A stretch of 64,000 nucleotides of DNA from Guillardia theta CCMP2712 (lineage: Eukaryota; Cryptophyceae; Pyrenomonadales; Geminigeraceae), in NCBI RefSeq assembly GCF_000315625.1, contig NW_005434648.1:67374-131373 (forward strand), given 5' to 3'. A program made the translations under genes and the position numbers. Numbering within the stretch: the stretch's first letter is position 1; each line of letters begins with the position of its first letter. Shown piece by piece: positions 32,260 to 42,756 of this stretch. The notes under the pieces are model-generated. The model saw only the letters and a program-made list of their open reading frames with translations. It was not told the DNA's origin and did not search any database.

Positions 32260-34875
32260 TCAAAACACCATTACTTTTCCATAGACACTGGGACTCCTTC
32301 TCGGGGACATTTTCCCGTTGGTCTTGGTTATGGAGCCAAACCACGTTCCAACCTGAGCTAGCTCTGGAATGTCAAGGAACTGCAAACAAAGTTTTAATTC
32401 ATCTGAACAACATCAATGCTCCCATTTCACCTCAATGCTGGCCGAAAGAGGGATATCTTCGTGGGGTTCAGCGTTTTCTTGCAGGTCCGGTATTTCCAAG
32501 GCAACATGTGCTTCCTTGAAGCTTGTCATGGCTCCGTTCAACAAGAACAGATCACAAGACCTTGTTGTCTTTCGGAGCTTGAGTTTTCTTTGTTCTTTGA
32601 TGAGGAGGCACACCCTGCCATCGCCGTGAACAAGAAATTATCTTCGGCTATTTCTTCTAGTCACCTTCGTCCCAGGAGAGATGTTGTCATTGCGCCACAC
32701 TCCTTCATAGGTGTTTCCATCTGCCCATACCAGTTTCCCGAACCCGTGACGAAGGTCATCGCACCACTCCCCTTCATACTTGTCCCCTGCAAGACTTCAA
32801 CAGTCTCTCCAAGTGTCAAGACTCTCACCGTTGGAATACACGCAAACCCCATGATTGTTACGCAAATCGTTCTCCCAGTCGCCCTCATAGCAGTCCCCGT
32901 CCGACCACGAGTATTTCCCGTAACCGTGTTTCTTGTCTTTGTGCCAATTTCCGCTGTATTCATCGCCAGGCAATACTTTCGGCTGCAAAGTTTTGTGTCA
33001 CACAACTGTAGGATGTAGCGCAAAGCATACAAGTGCGGCGTCAGGCATCAACACTTTCACAGGAGCAGTCGTGTATACACCCCACCTGTTCAATTTCATG
33101 TCATCTACCACAAACAATTTTCGAGACGTACCCCTCGCGAAAATTTGCTACAAAGTTCCCAACAAACACGTCTTTGTTTGCATATTCGCATCTCCCTTCT
33201 CCTTGACGCATGTCGTTTTGCCACATCCCGTCATAGACGTCGCCTTGTATCTTTTCAATCGCAAGACATCAGACGGGGCTTTTACCGTTAACATATTTCA
33301 TCGTCCCGCGCCCATGCCGTTTGTCATTCAGCCATGCACCTTGCTGGAAACTCAACCAAGAGACTACCAGGGATGAGTCAATATCACCGTCATACAGTCC
33401 ATCCTCGGCGTAAGAAAAGCGCCCGATTCCGTTCATCACTCCCGCCTTCCACTCTCCTTCATATTCATCGCCGGACGCCCAGCGCATCCTGACATCAGAT
33501 TGAGAAGGCACAACAATGCTTGACGTTTGCAGTGAGCAACCTTCCTTTTCCAGATTTCAAGTTTGATTTCATTTCTCCAACGTACATGTTGCCTTGAAAA
33601 CTTTCACAGATCTAGATGCTTTCATTTCAATCCACGTATACCATTTATGTACTTGATTGTCCCTTCCCCCGACATTTCGTCCTGAAACCAGTATCCTTCG
33701 TACATGTCCCCGTTGTTCCATATAAATTTTCCTGGAGGTTTAGAATCATAAACAGCAGTACAGCTCTTTTGATAGATCCAAATCTCCACACCGAATCCTT
33801 CTTTGTTGTCAGCAACGAAGTTCCCTGTGTATGAGTTCCCATTGTGGTACTTGAAATCTCCGTAACCCCACCTGCAACACAGCGTCAGAGAGCAGACAAA
33901 AGCTGCTCCAGCGGGAGACATCTTGTTGTCTTTCCAATCGCCCCTGTATTGATCGTTGTTTGCCCAGGTCAAGGTCCCGTACCCACACTTGCGATCTGGC
34001 GAGGGTCAGTCCCTCAGCCGAGAAGTGACCGGCAGCACCTTTGTTCCAGGATCCGATGTACACGTTTCCGTTGTGATACTCGAACCTGCCCATTCCATGT
34101 CGCTCTCCGGACTGAAACTCACCAACGTACTGCAGCAAACAGCTCAAGGAGAGTATCGGAGCTCAACACGAATGAGCACCTGACCCGACGGGTAGCTCAA
34201 AGATCGAAACTCCCTGCCGTTGCGAGAGATGACTGAGTTTGACGGCTCCAAGGGTGTCTGAAACAGAACCAGCCGTCACGCTCCTTGCTCCAGGCATCTA
34301 GGGCCTCTGGAGCACTGACCCCTCTTGTACATGTTGTGGTCATACCTGCTTCAGGTTGCCACTGTTCTCATACTCTTGGGTTTGTTCCTTGTCGATGTTG
34401 CTCTGCTCTTGTCTGGTGGTTGCCAAAGTCAACGACTGAGTCGAGCATGAAGGCTCGAAGACACCTCACATCACCATCACCATGCATGTCCTCGAGAGCT
34501 CCACGCACAAGGGCGGCGATCCATTCCTCTCTCTCTGCCACAGAGTTGCACTGCAACAAAAGCTTCTTTCCATCCTAGTGAGAGCTATGTAAGCTCAGCT
34601 CTCTTATACAAATAGTCACAGACCTTGCAATTGACCGAGAAGGATTTGTCATCAGTCTCTTTCACAGCGCTCACAGTTTCGAACTGTGAAGCATTACTAA
34701 AGTTGTTGGCCATGGATTGCAAGACAATTTTTTTTCATGAGGTTACCTGTTTGCACTTATTCTTGCTCGGTACATGCTTGATCGTGATAAATCCATCCCA
34801 AACAATAACAAAACGAGTTTGCCATCGAGAAAGAAACCCGCTGGACTTCTTTTGAAGCCAACCAGATTTCTGCAT
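32260..34875 (-). CDS. PH-domain plus MORN-repeat protein
   Basis: Start ATG 34875: MQKSGWLQKKSSGFLSRWQT then RFVIVWDGFITI, the first strands of a pleckstrin-homology domain that binds phosphoinositides. Later exons give DDKSFSVNC and LLLQCNSVAEREEWIAALVR, the closing PH helix with its invariant Trp. After the PH domain come at least ten MORN units (pattern Y-G-W-----G-G), for example YVGEFQSGERHGMGRFEYH, YRGDWKDNK, YEGYWFQDEMSGEGTIKY, YEGEWKAGVMNGIGRFSY, YDGMWQNDMRQGEGRCEY, YSGNWHKDKKHGYGKYSW and YEGEWCDDLRHGFGKLVW. MORN repeats are membrane-associated or scaffold modules. A non-MORN C-terminal region (KLRKTTRSCDLFLLNGAM, then WFGSITKTNG) ends at the stop 32260-32262. Exons are short, and introns often coincide with MORN boundaries. 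No kinase domain is visible, so it is not a PIP5K. Confidence 0.75.
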
Positions 34876-36232
34876 CTCAACGACCTCGAATTGAAGACAT
34901 TTTCCATTTCATGGTGGCAAGCTGAGCCTACTAAGGTCCCGTCCCCATGTGCACCTCCCCTCCTCTCTTCTCATCTCCTCGTCCTCTCCTCTCTCCTCTC
35001 CTCCCTCTCATGGCATGTTCGTCCACAGCAATCTCGTCGTTATGCACACCGGTAGAACCAAAACCGACCGGCACCCCACCCCCTCCTCATTTGCATCCTT
35101 TGAAGTACGGTACTCAGAAGGACCCCCTGTACCCCCACCCCAGTGATGAGGTTCGATCCCCTGGCGTTTGAAATTTTGTTGCCCGAGCCTCCTTTCACCA
35201 TGCTGAAAACGCGTGAGGGAAGAGGAGACGAAAGCAAGAGAAGTGAGGAGAGGAGAGGAGAGGAGAGGAGAGGAGAGGAGAGGAGAGTAAAGGGGAGGGG
35301 AGGAGAGGAGAGAGGAGGAGAGTAAAGGAGAGGAGAGGAGAGGGGAGGGGAGGAGAATACAGGAGAATGCAGGAGAGGAGAGGAGAGGAGAGGAGAGTAA
35401 AGGGGAAGAAAGGAGAGGGGAGGAGAGGGGAGGGGAGGGGAGGAGAGAGGAGGAGAGGAGAGGAGAGGAGAGGGGAGGGGAGGGGAGGGGAGGAGAGAAG
35501 AGAGAGAGGAGAGGAGAGGGGATTAGAGATAGAGAGGGTGAGAACAGGGAGGATGTAGGACACGGGATAGAGATTAGCAAGGAAGGGAGAAAATCACCCG
35601 ATTGGAATGTTAGGCGATAATCTTACTCGAATGTCTACTCACTGTGAGCGTGAAACGAATTCAATGTGCTAGGGCAAGTTTGTTTCGGATGTTAACTTAT
35701 TTCATTGATGTCGCCCACTTGGTCGTTTTCTTATCATCCCGAACTAAACCCTAGACCGATCGCTGCTTACTCCCTTTCCCTTCTACCTCATTATGTACAC
35801 CGACCCTTTCAGCATTCTGGTTCCTCTGCAATTCAAACATCAGAGGAACGCAAGAATGCAGTTGGTTGCTGACCGCTTGCAGTGCGAGACTCGCCTGAAG
35901 AGTAGAACTCAAAATGAACCGAGGATGTTGTAGTCATAAAGATGTCAATGCATTCCATCCCTCTATTCGCACCTGCATTTTTCCTTCTTCACTTGGCACC
36001 ATTCTGCGCTCGAAGAAGGCTCCGACATTGTAATATAAACTGAGCTCCCCTCTTCCTCCCACCTCTTCCACCTGCGAATCCTTAAATTGCAAACCCTCCA
36101 ACAGTGTTGTGGACCGAGAAGATGTAATCTGTGAATGCTTCTTGCTGCATCAATGCAGATTCAGGAGGATCTATCGTGACCTGTTATGCTTGTCACTGTA
36201 CAAGCCCAAGGAAGCTTCGAATGATTCTTTCC
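34876..36232. other. Spacer with polypurine array and CCCCACCC patch
   Basis: 34930-35160 on the plus strand is C/T-rich with CCACCCC and GTACCCCC motifs beside the PH-MORN start. 35230-35540 is a purine array. 35580-36230 is unique A/T-richer sequence with no gene seen; it lies downstream of the minus-strand gene ending at 36233. Confidence 0.5.
35232..35535 (+). repeat. GAGGAGAGGA / GGGGA purine array
   Basis: About 300 bp of almost pure purine built from 5-bp GGAGA and GGGGA units with AGTAAAG and AATACAG interruptions. The minus-strand open frames across it (122-190 codons, Leu/Ser/Pro only) are artefacts. Confidence 0.95.
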
Positions 36233-37774
36233 TTATCGTAAGTTGTGACGAGATTGTACATAACGCAAGAAAGTCTCCATCCTCTCTTGGCCCAAGCCTG
36301 CTTCTCTTGTAAGAAGATGAGCGTCAGAGTCAAATGCCAGGACCTTGACTATTCTTATCAACGCCCCGCTAATTACACTGCCAGTTCCTCTCAACTCTAC
36401 AAGCTCCAGCTGCGAGAATGGATCAATCTCGTCTGAGATCAAGAAGACTTGGGATGATGACCTGCATACGCGAGGCGGAACTCTCTTGGGAAAATACAAG
36501 ATGCGAGAACGGGGAGACGACAACTAGAATGCAGCATATCAGCAGCATGCGGATAGTGAAAGGTAGTAACTTCACCCACCATCGGGATACATGGCGTAAC
36601 TCAGAACGAAATCCTGAACCTGGGCCCGACTATGCATAAAGGCAGTCACAGGCACATGATCGATTGAATTCTCGTCTGTCTCACCCTCTCAGCGCTGCCC
36701 GAAATCTCCATCCGCTCCTAGCCTTGTCCCTTGCAAGACTCAATACCTGTGAAGTCCAATCAATCTCGCGGTTCGAACTTAGTCTCTTCATACATCCTCG
36801 AAGTCCACTCCTGCTCGAATCAAGGTTGAGCTTGAGTTCGTCACAGTACAATACAAAGAGTGAATAGACCTGAATCGTTCGGAAGAGGCTCAAGGAGGAC
36901 GTTTGAGTCAGTTTTCCCCATGACCTGCATTCAAGTCCTTGAGGCCGTGAAAATCAGCACGAATGCACAAACCTCGTACGTGGCGAGTCCGAATGTGTTG
37001 GAAATGAATAAATATCCCTTGTGAAAGGAAAGACCATCGGGATCATGAGGATTGACAGAAAGACGGAACGATACCTTTGTCGCCTCAGCCTGGATGTCTC
37101 GTACCAACATCTCTTCGTCAACCTGACCCCAAGATCGCGTCAAACAGAACATCGTTGTCAAGGACATACCGTGATCCGATGCGTTACATAGGGATTACAT
37201 CCGGTCGCAATGGGTGTCTCCACTATCAGGTATCTGCGCCTGTCTCATTTTCTGCAGCCACGTCACTTCGAGGTACCGGTCTTCTCCGACTATAGGGGCA
37301 TCATATTCTCCGAGTCTCTGGCTGAGCTGATGGCTCAGTGCCTATGTCATCCTATCAGCCTATGAATTCGAGGCGAGCTGAGTAGAATCGAACTTCAAGG
37401 AGCGAGTCTTGACTCGCCGAGTACCCTTGGAGGTTGGCTTCAGCACTGTCCGGAAACCTGTCAACATCATTCGGAAAGATCCATGAATTAGATCGCATGC
37501 TTCACATGCTCTCGCTCGAGTCCATAGCAGGCAGATGATTGCTTCCCAGTAAATCCGCACTCCGGGCCTCAATCTTGCTCTGCGTCTTCAACTTCTCCAT
37601 GTCCACGTCCTCGACCTTCTCCAACCTACATGCGCCGTGAGCCCTCGAGGAAGCATGGAACAGCAGCTGCCTGTAGGTGAAGCGGGGCTGCATGGCCGGG
37701 CCTGTGGGCATGAAGTGGTCTATGATCCTCCTCCTCTCCTCGATGTTGGACTTCTTCGACGTGCAGCAGCCCAT
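36233..37774 (-). CDS. Predicted dual-acylated protein, unknown function
   Basis: ATG 37774 gives MGCCTSKKSNIEERRRIIDH. The N-terminal MGCC with Ser/Lys following is the pattern for N-myristoylation at Gly2 plus palmitoylation at Cys3/Cys4, so attachment to the plasma or flagellar membrane is predicted. Further exons on the minus strand splice plausibly: FPDSAEANLQGYSASQDS, EYDAPIVGEDRYLEVTW, VDEEMLVRDIQAEATKVS then FRLSVNPHDPDGLSFHKG, FVLYCDELKLNLDSSRSG, VQDFVLSYAMYPDG, LELVELRGTGSVISGAL, with a stop at 36233-36235. The composition suggests a beta-rich fold, but I recognise no family. The joins near 37170-37330 are uncertain. Confidence 0.45.
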
Positions 37775-38467
37775 TGTGCATTCCAAGCGCACTGTGCGTA
37801 ACGAGCTCGCCTCAGTATTTGTTCCTAGTGAGATTAAAGACAGAAAGTGAATTGCGATTTAGACTAGCACAAACGGAAGGGCAGCAAATCCAGTAACGTC
37901 AGTAACGGACTATGCGGTTGGGAGATTGATGAGCCCACATGCTGCAGAGCGATGAGAGTGGAGAAGCGGAGGGGAGAGAAGAACGAAGAGGAGGGGAGAG
38001 AAGAACCAAGAGGAGGGGAGAGAAGAACCAAGAGGAGGGGAGAGAAGAACGAAGAGGAGGGGAGAGAAGAACGAAGAGGAGGGGAGAGAAGAACGAAGAG
38101 GAGGGGAGAGAAGAACGAAGAGGAGGGGAGAGAAGAACGAAGAGGAGCAGAGAAGATTGAGCTGTCCGCTATCCCGAAGGAGGCTGAGAAGCCCATCTGA
38201 TGGTCAGGTCGAAGGTCAACCAGACATAAGGAAGCATGAGGCAGCACAATACTACGGTTTACAGAGGGTTCAGCTCATTCAGAAATTCGATTGCAAACAT
38301 AAAGGTCAAGGAGGGAAAAGAGGTTCATGATAGCAGTCAGAGGATCATAACAAGATGATATTGATGAAGGAGGTTTGTCGACATGAAGAAGATGAGAAAG
38401 TGTTACGGAACAAGCTGTTATCTGTGATTCATGCTAAGGTTGATCTGGTACCACAGTGATAGAGCGA
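37775..38467. other. Divergent spacer with 22-bp minisatellite
   Basis: Lies between the start of the acylated-protein gene and the start of the plus-strand gene at 38468. Apart from the 22-bp repeat (separate entry) it is unique sequence without a convincing open frame; it must contain both promoters. Confidence 0.5.
37966..38150 (+). repeat. 22-bp minisatellite, 8-9 copies
   Basis: Units of GGGGAGAGAAGAACGAAGAG with GA. Two copies carry CCAAG in place of CGAAG. Three units equal 66 bp, so all three plus-strand frames stay open with an Arg/Glu-rich 22-residue period. It lies in the spacer between two divergent genes. Confidence 0.95.
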
Positions 38468-39885
38468 TGAAGCTTCCTCCACCTCCCCAGCCATCAGCTA
38501 GTAAAGTGGCACCTTCGAAAGACTTGGATGAAATTGAGGAGGTCGAGGACGACAACAGCTCAGAAGCGTCAAGGTTTTTCAGCTTTCTTTATGCATGTAA
38601 TTCTCAACGATTCACAGTGAAAACGAAAAACTGGCCAAGACTTCAAAGAAAGACCAAGATGAAGTTCAGCCGCGCGAGAGGTCGCTCTCCTTCGATGACC
38701 TCTATCAGCTTGCACCGCTTCAGGTACTGTAAAGCAATCATTGTATGCCTGGCAGAGCATGAGCATGGTGCAAGGATGGGCTCTCTCTTCAATCTGCCTT
38801 TGCCTTCGAGCCACTGGAAGGGGATGAAACTAAGGGTTTGAAAGATTGCTGTTCCTTTCAGGCCCCTGATGCATCCCCTCAGCATTTCGGAGATCAGCTT
38901 CTCTTGATGGAATCTATGCACTTGCAGAAGCCATGATTCGAGAATCTGAAGACCGATCTCAGGTATTTTGTTTTGTTGCCAAGCTTCATGCTATAGATCA
39001 TGTTTCTCATTCGAACGCAGGACGATGATGACGTATCAGAAGAAACAGCAACAGTCATGTCTGTCCCAGCTGGTGGCGGTAAGGGGCTTCCGAGGCATAA
39101 CACGATCAGATCCTTGATTGGTGTTCCAAGGTGGGAAATCCACTACACCGAGGACCGCGATCTCTCTGGAGGATTATGGGCCTCGTAAATCTTCACGGAG
39201 AAGACGGGAACGAGGTTCAAACTTCTTGCGTATAAGACTTTTGCTGACACAGATGGGTGAAGAGTATGAGATCGAGTCAGTCAGTACTGCTGAAGAGGAT
39301 GATTCTCCTGCTGAAAGATTATTCGGCAAAGAAAGGTCTCTTAGAATTTCGTGTTGTTCTCATGTAACTCTTGACGGAAGGGCCAATGAGCTGCGAAAGA
39401 GAATCACCAAGAGCAAGAAAGTTTCACCCCAGGTACTCCTCTCCGGTCCGATATGTTTGTTTCTACGAGCCTCATTCCTTCGCAGGCAGCGCGAGAGGCA
39501 TTAGATGCAGCAACTGCCGGTACAACATTCGGTTCATTCATCGGGAAGTTCTCATCCCTTCTTTTCTATTAGCCATGCTTGGATCTGATTCAACAGAAAC
39601 GATTGAGTTTGTCACATGGTTCAGGTGGCCTGCATTTTGTTTATTGGACAATTCAAGTTGATGTTGTGCTGCAGTGTTTGGATCCTGATAATCTTTTGGC
39701 TGCTCTTCTACTCCTCATACGGCCCAACTCTCTGGCGGTGAATCAAGTTGTCCTGTGCTTGTTGTTGCTGACCTGTGCTCGATAGATTTCTTTACGGACC
39801 CATGGGTCTTGTTCTTGTGTTGCCCTTCGGGTTCGGTCTTCTGTTCTGGCTCGTCACTTACGTCTTCACCGAAGAAGAGGATTGA
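38468..39885 (+). CDS. Hypothetical protein with C-terminal membrane segment
   Basis: Starts MKLPPPPQPSASKVAPSKDL, an acidic, Pro/Ser-rich, probably disordered head. Visible exons continue with ENEKLAKTSKKDQDEVQPR, SLSFDDLYQLAPLQ, SLDGIYALAEAMIRESED, DDDDVSEETATVMSVPAGGG, a basic patch ISLEDYGPRKSSRRRRERG, GEEYEIESVSTAEEDDSPA and EALDAATAGTTFGSF. The last exon reads FLYGPMGLVLVLPFGFGLL then FWLVTYVFTEEED and stops at 39883-39885, so a C-terminal membrane helix or hairpin is likely, with the acidic tail outside. Introns are 40-100 nt. I do not recognise the family; a tail-anchored adaptor with a long disordered cytosolic part is the simplest reading. Confidence 0.4.
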
Positions 39886-40079
39886 AGCTTGTTCTGCTTT
39901 TCAATCCCGTCTGACATAGACATATTACCTTAACGCTCTTTCAGAGCGGAAACATGACATCGAAACTAACCAACATTCCAGTAAGAATTTCAGAACTCTA
40001 GTGAGTTCAAGAAAGCTTTTCGGTTGAGAAATGAAATTGTAGAGTACAAAGATCGTGTGTGATTCTGGTCACCAGAAAC

Positions 40080-40643
40080 TCATCCAAAATGCTTTTCGAT
40101 ATCATGCAGCTCTGTCTCAGCCAGTCTTTGAGATTTTTGTATCTTTAAAATGGAGTGAAGCTTGTTCATTGTGCTGGATTGCTTGGGTTTTGACAAATGA
40201 ACTTTTCCTGCAGACTTAGAAGAAACGAAAGCTTTCGATCTGAGCTTCTGTGCCACTCCTGCAAAGGAAAAGCATCATTCCAGATCAACAGTCACCAACA
40301 AGCAAGTACCTTGCTGCAAAAGCTGCTCTTTCCTGGCCTTGTCCATCAATCGTCGAACGTCCATGGCAGAGACCGTCTTTACAAGGGGGTCGAGAGGTTT
40401 GAGCTCAAGTGGGATATGATTCATCTCTTGCTCTCTCCGCAGGACTGCTCGAGATGCGATACGCGCAGCAGCAGCAGCCTTCAACGCTGAGCTCAAGGAA
40501 GGCGCGGCCCGCGTTTTCCGTGAGGTAGAAACAAGAAGCTGTATGGCTGAGGGTAGATCGGGAGAAAACGACGAGCACAATACGAGAGTTGCGCTCAAGC
40601 ACAAGAGCAAAGCGCCACTACATGCGGCCATTCCACGTCTCAT
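40080..40643 (-). CDS. Probable plastid-targeted small protein, unknown function
   Basis: ATG 40643: MRRGMAACSGALLLCLSATL then VLCSS, a classical signal peptide. FSPDLPSAIQLLVSTSRKTR follows, a Phe-led, Ser/Ala/Arg-rich segment like the transit peptides of secondary red plastids, where the residue after signal cleavage is usually Phe. The mature part has an Ala-rich helix and PLELKPLDPLVKTVSAMDVR. One intron (donor after 40310) joins in phase to GVAQKLRSKAFVSSKSAGKV, and the protein ends LAETELHDIEKHFG at the stop 40080-40082. Total length is about 165 residues. No family is recognised. It shares a 189-bp divergent spacer with the rRNA methyltransferase gene. Confidence 0.55.
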
Positions 40644-40832
40644 CACCTTGTCGCCTTGTCGCTCTGCCTCCTCGCCCCCTCCATGACCCTCCAACATTCT
40701 TCTCCCGCCCATGACTGACTCTATTCCTGGCGGCAAAGACCGTTACTGTCTTACTCGGATCCAAAACGGTTAGGTATCCGTGGATATCCGTGAGTATCCG
40801 TGAGATTTCGGGGGCCACGGGCATCGACGGCG
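40644..40832. promoter_or_regulatory. Short bidirectional promoter with TATCCGTG repeats
   Basis: 189 bp separates two divergent ATGs (40643 minus, 40833 plus). Near the plus gene (about 40774-40804) three direct copies of TATCCGTG occur 8-12 bp apart (GTATCCGTGGATATCCGTGAGTATCCGTGAG). Use as a binding site is inference from placement and repetition. Confidence 0.4.
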
Positions 40833-42699
40833 ATGCTGCGGACCAGGCGGAGCATGACGAGTGTAAGCCTGATGCTAATGGCGTCCTGCTGCCTCGACTC
40901 TCTCTGTCTGCCTCCTCCCTCCTTCATCTCCTCCCCTCTCAAGAGCCCCCTCCTCTCGTCTCCCAGCAAGTCCTGCCGCTGCCCCGCTACATTTCTACGC
41001 AAGAACCCAGGGACGGGTGGGAATCTCCTTGGAAGCAGGAGAGGAGGTCGGAGCGCTATGCACGAACCTCTGCGGGCTGTCATGACTGATGAAGCTGATG
41101 ACTTCATCTATGGCGAGCTTGAGGCTTCTGAGCCTTCTGAGAGGAAGAGGGTGAAGAACATCACAGCTCACATCAGCGGGGCAGGGACCCCCCGTCAGAT
41201 CGCCTTCGATCTTCTGCTGAAGCGGGAGGTTGGAGGCTCCAACACTTTCATCGAGAACATTCTCAATGACGTTGTGTCAGAGTCGCTGCTGTCCAGCTCT
41301 GATCGGGGCTTCTGCAAGGAGCTCATCTACGGATGCATCAGGTGGAAGGCACTGCTGGACCACTTGGTTGCGAGAAGACAAGACGGCAAGAAGAGACAGA
41401 AAGCGGCAGTGCAAGTGATTCTGAGGATGGGGCTCTACCAGCTCTTCTTCATGGACAGAGTCCCCTCTCACGCTCTTGTCTCTGAGTGTGTGAACCTTGC
41501 CAAGAGTCGGGGCGCCGCAGGGGCAGCAGGGTTTGTCAATGCGTTCCTCCGGCAGTACGTGCGGGAGCAGGCGGAGACACAGGAGCTCATCGCAGAGTTG
41601 CAGGAGAACAAGCTTCACATCGGATGGTCTCACCCGGACTGGCTCGTCAACGAGTGGGTGAAGCGATACGGCAAGGAGGGAGCACAGCGGCTGCTTTCTT
41701 GGAACAACAGCCCAGCTCCCATCTTTGCCAGGATCAACCGACTGAAGTCCACCGGCCCGACAGTCCGCAAGTTGTGGGAGCATGAGCCCATCACTTTCCG
41801 AGACGTGCAGGTTGACTGGTGCGACAGTGAAGACTTGGCTGAGATCAAGGTCAGCGCGCCCGTTCACTCTCTTGACAGTTTCAAGCGCGGCCTCTTCTAC
41901 GTGCAGGATCCATCGACCCTGCTGTCAGTGAAGGTGCTTGATCCTCAGCCTGGAGAGAGCATCCTCGATCTCTGCTCAGCGCCCGGAGGGAAGTCTTGCT
42001 ACATCGCGCAGAGGATGGAGGACAAGGGCAAGTTGATCGCCTCGGACATCGACGAGTTGAGGTTGAACGTGGTGCGAGAAAACAGCGAGAGGCTCGGCAT
42101 CACCTGCCTTGAGGTGTGTTTGCCAGAGGCTCAATCCTCACACATCTTCTTGCTGCTTCTTCCCTGTCCCCACCGTTGTCGCTGATCTTTCTCACTGACT
42201 GCCCGTTCAGACCCAACCCGCCTCGGCCATTGATCATATTCTAGCTGGAGAACAGCCGATGACGTTCGACCGGATTCTGATCGACGCGCCATGCTCGAAC
42301 TCGGGGGTGATCCGGCGAAGGATCGACGTGCGATGGCGAATCTCAAAAGCTGAGATTGCACAGCTGCATGAAACTCAGTTCGGACTTCTGATGAAGGTGT
42401 CTGAGCCCCTTGAAGTTTGCCTGCTCTTGTCGCTCACAGGATCTTTGTGACAGGCCGCCAAGGCAGTGAAGAAGGGAGGGATTATAGTGTACAGCACGTG
42501 CAGCCTCGAGCCGGAGGAGAACGAGCACGTGATCCGACGTTTCCTCAAGAGAAGCGAGACGCGGTGACGACGTGAGTTCAGCGCGCACGGGAATGACAGG
42601 CATGCAGGTTCGACTTGGAGTTCTCGCGGCAGCTTTCACCCATTACCGACTCAACTGACGGAGCATATGTGGCGAAGTTGAGGCGCTGCCAAGACTGAG
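40833..42699 (+). CDS. RsmB/NSUN-type rRNA cytosine-C5 methyltransferase
   Basis: SAM-dependent m5C methyltransferase with bacterial RsmB architecture: an N-terminal NusB-like helical domain ([65 protein letters not shown]) and a Rossmann catalytic domain. Motif I reads [19 protein letters not shown]. Motif IV in exon 2 reads [18 protein letters not shown] and motif VI in exon 3 reads [16 protein letters not shown], supplying the release and catalytic cysteines (codons 42292 and 42499). Exons 40833-42113, 42211-42396, 42454-42564 and 42608-42699 join in phase. The first about 85 residues ([20 protein letters not shown]) precede the conserved domain and look like an organelle-targeting extension; plastid location is plausible for a bacterial-type 16S enzyme but not proven. 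Total is about 555 residues. Confidence 0.88.
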
Positions 42700-42756
42700 A
42701 GAGAGTGGAGGGAACAACACGGTAGTTGCAAACATGTATAATACAGACATCACATG

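Noticed and set aside
35150-35165. GGTTCGATCCC, a tRNA B-box-like string
   Set aside because: No matching A box, no anticodon arm and no acceptor stem around it.
35008-35580. 190-codon minus-strand open frame
   Set aside because: Translation of the GAGGA array; low-complexity Leu/Ser/Pro.
37966-38150. Regular short repeats that could suggest a CRISPR array
   Set aside because: Units are contiguous without unique spacers; this is a minisatellite in a eukaryotic genome.
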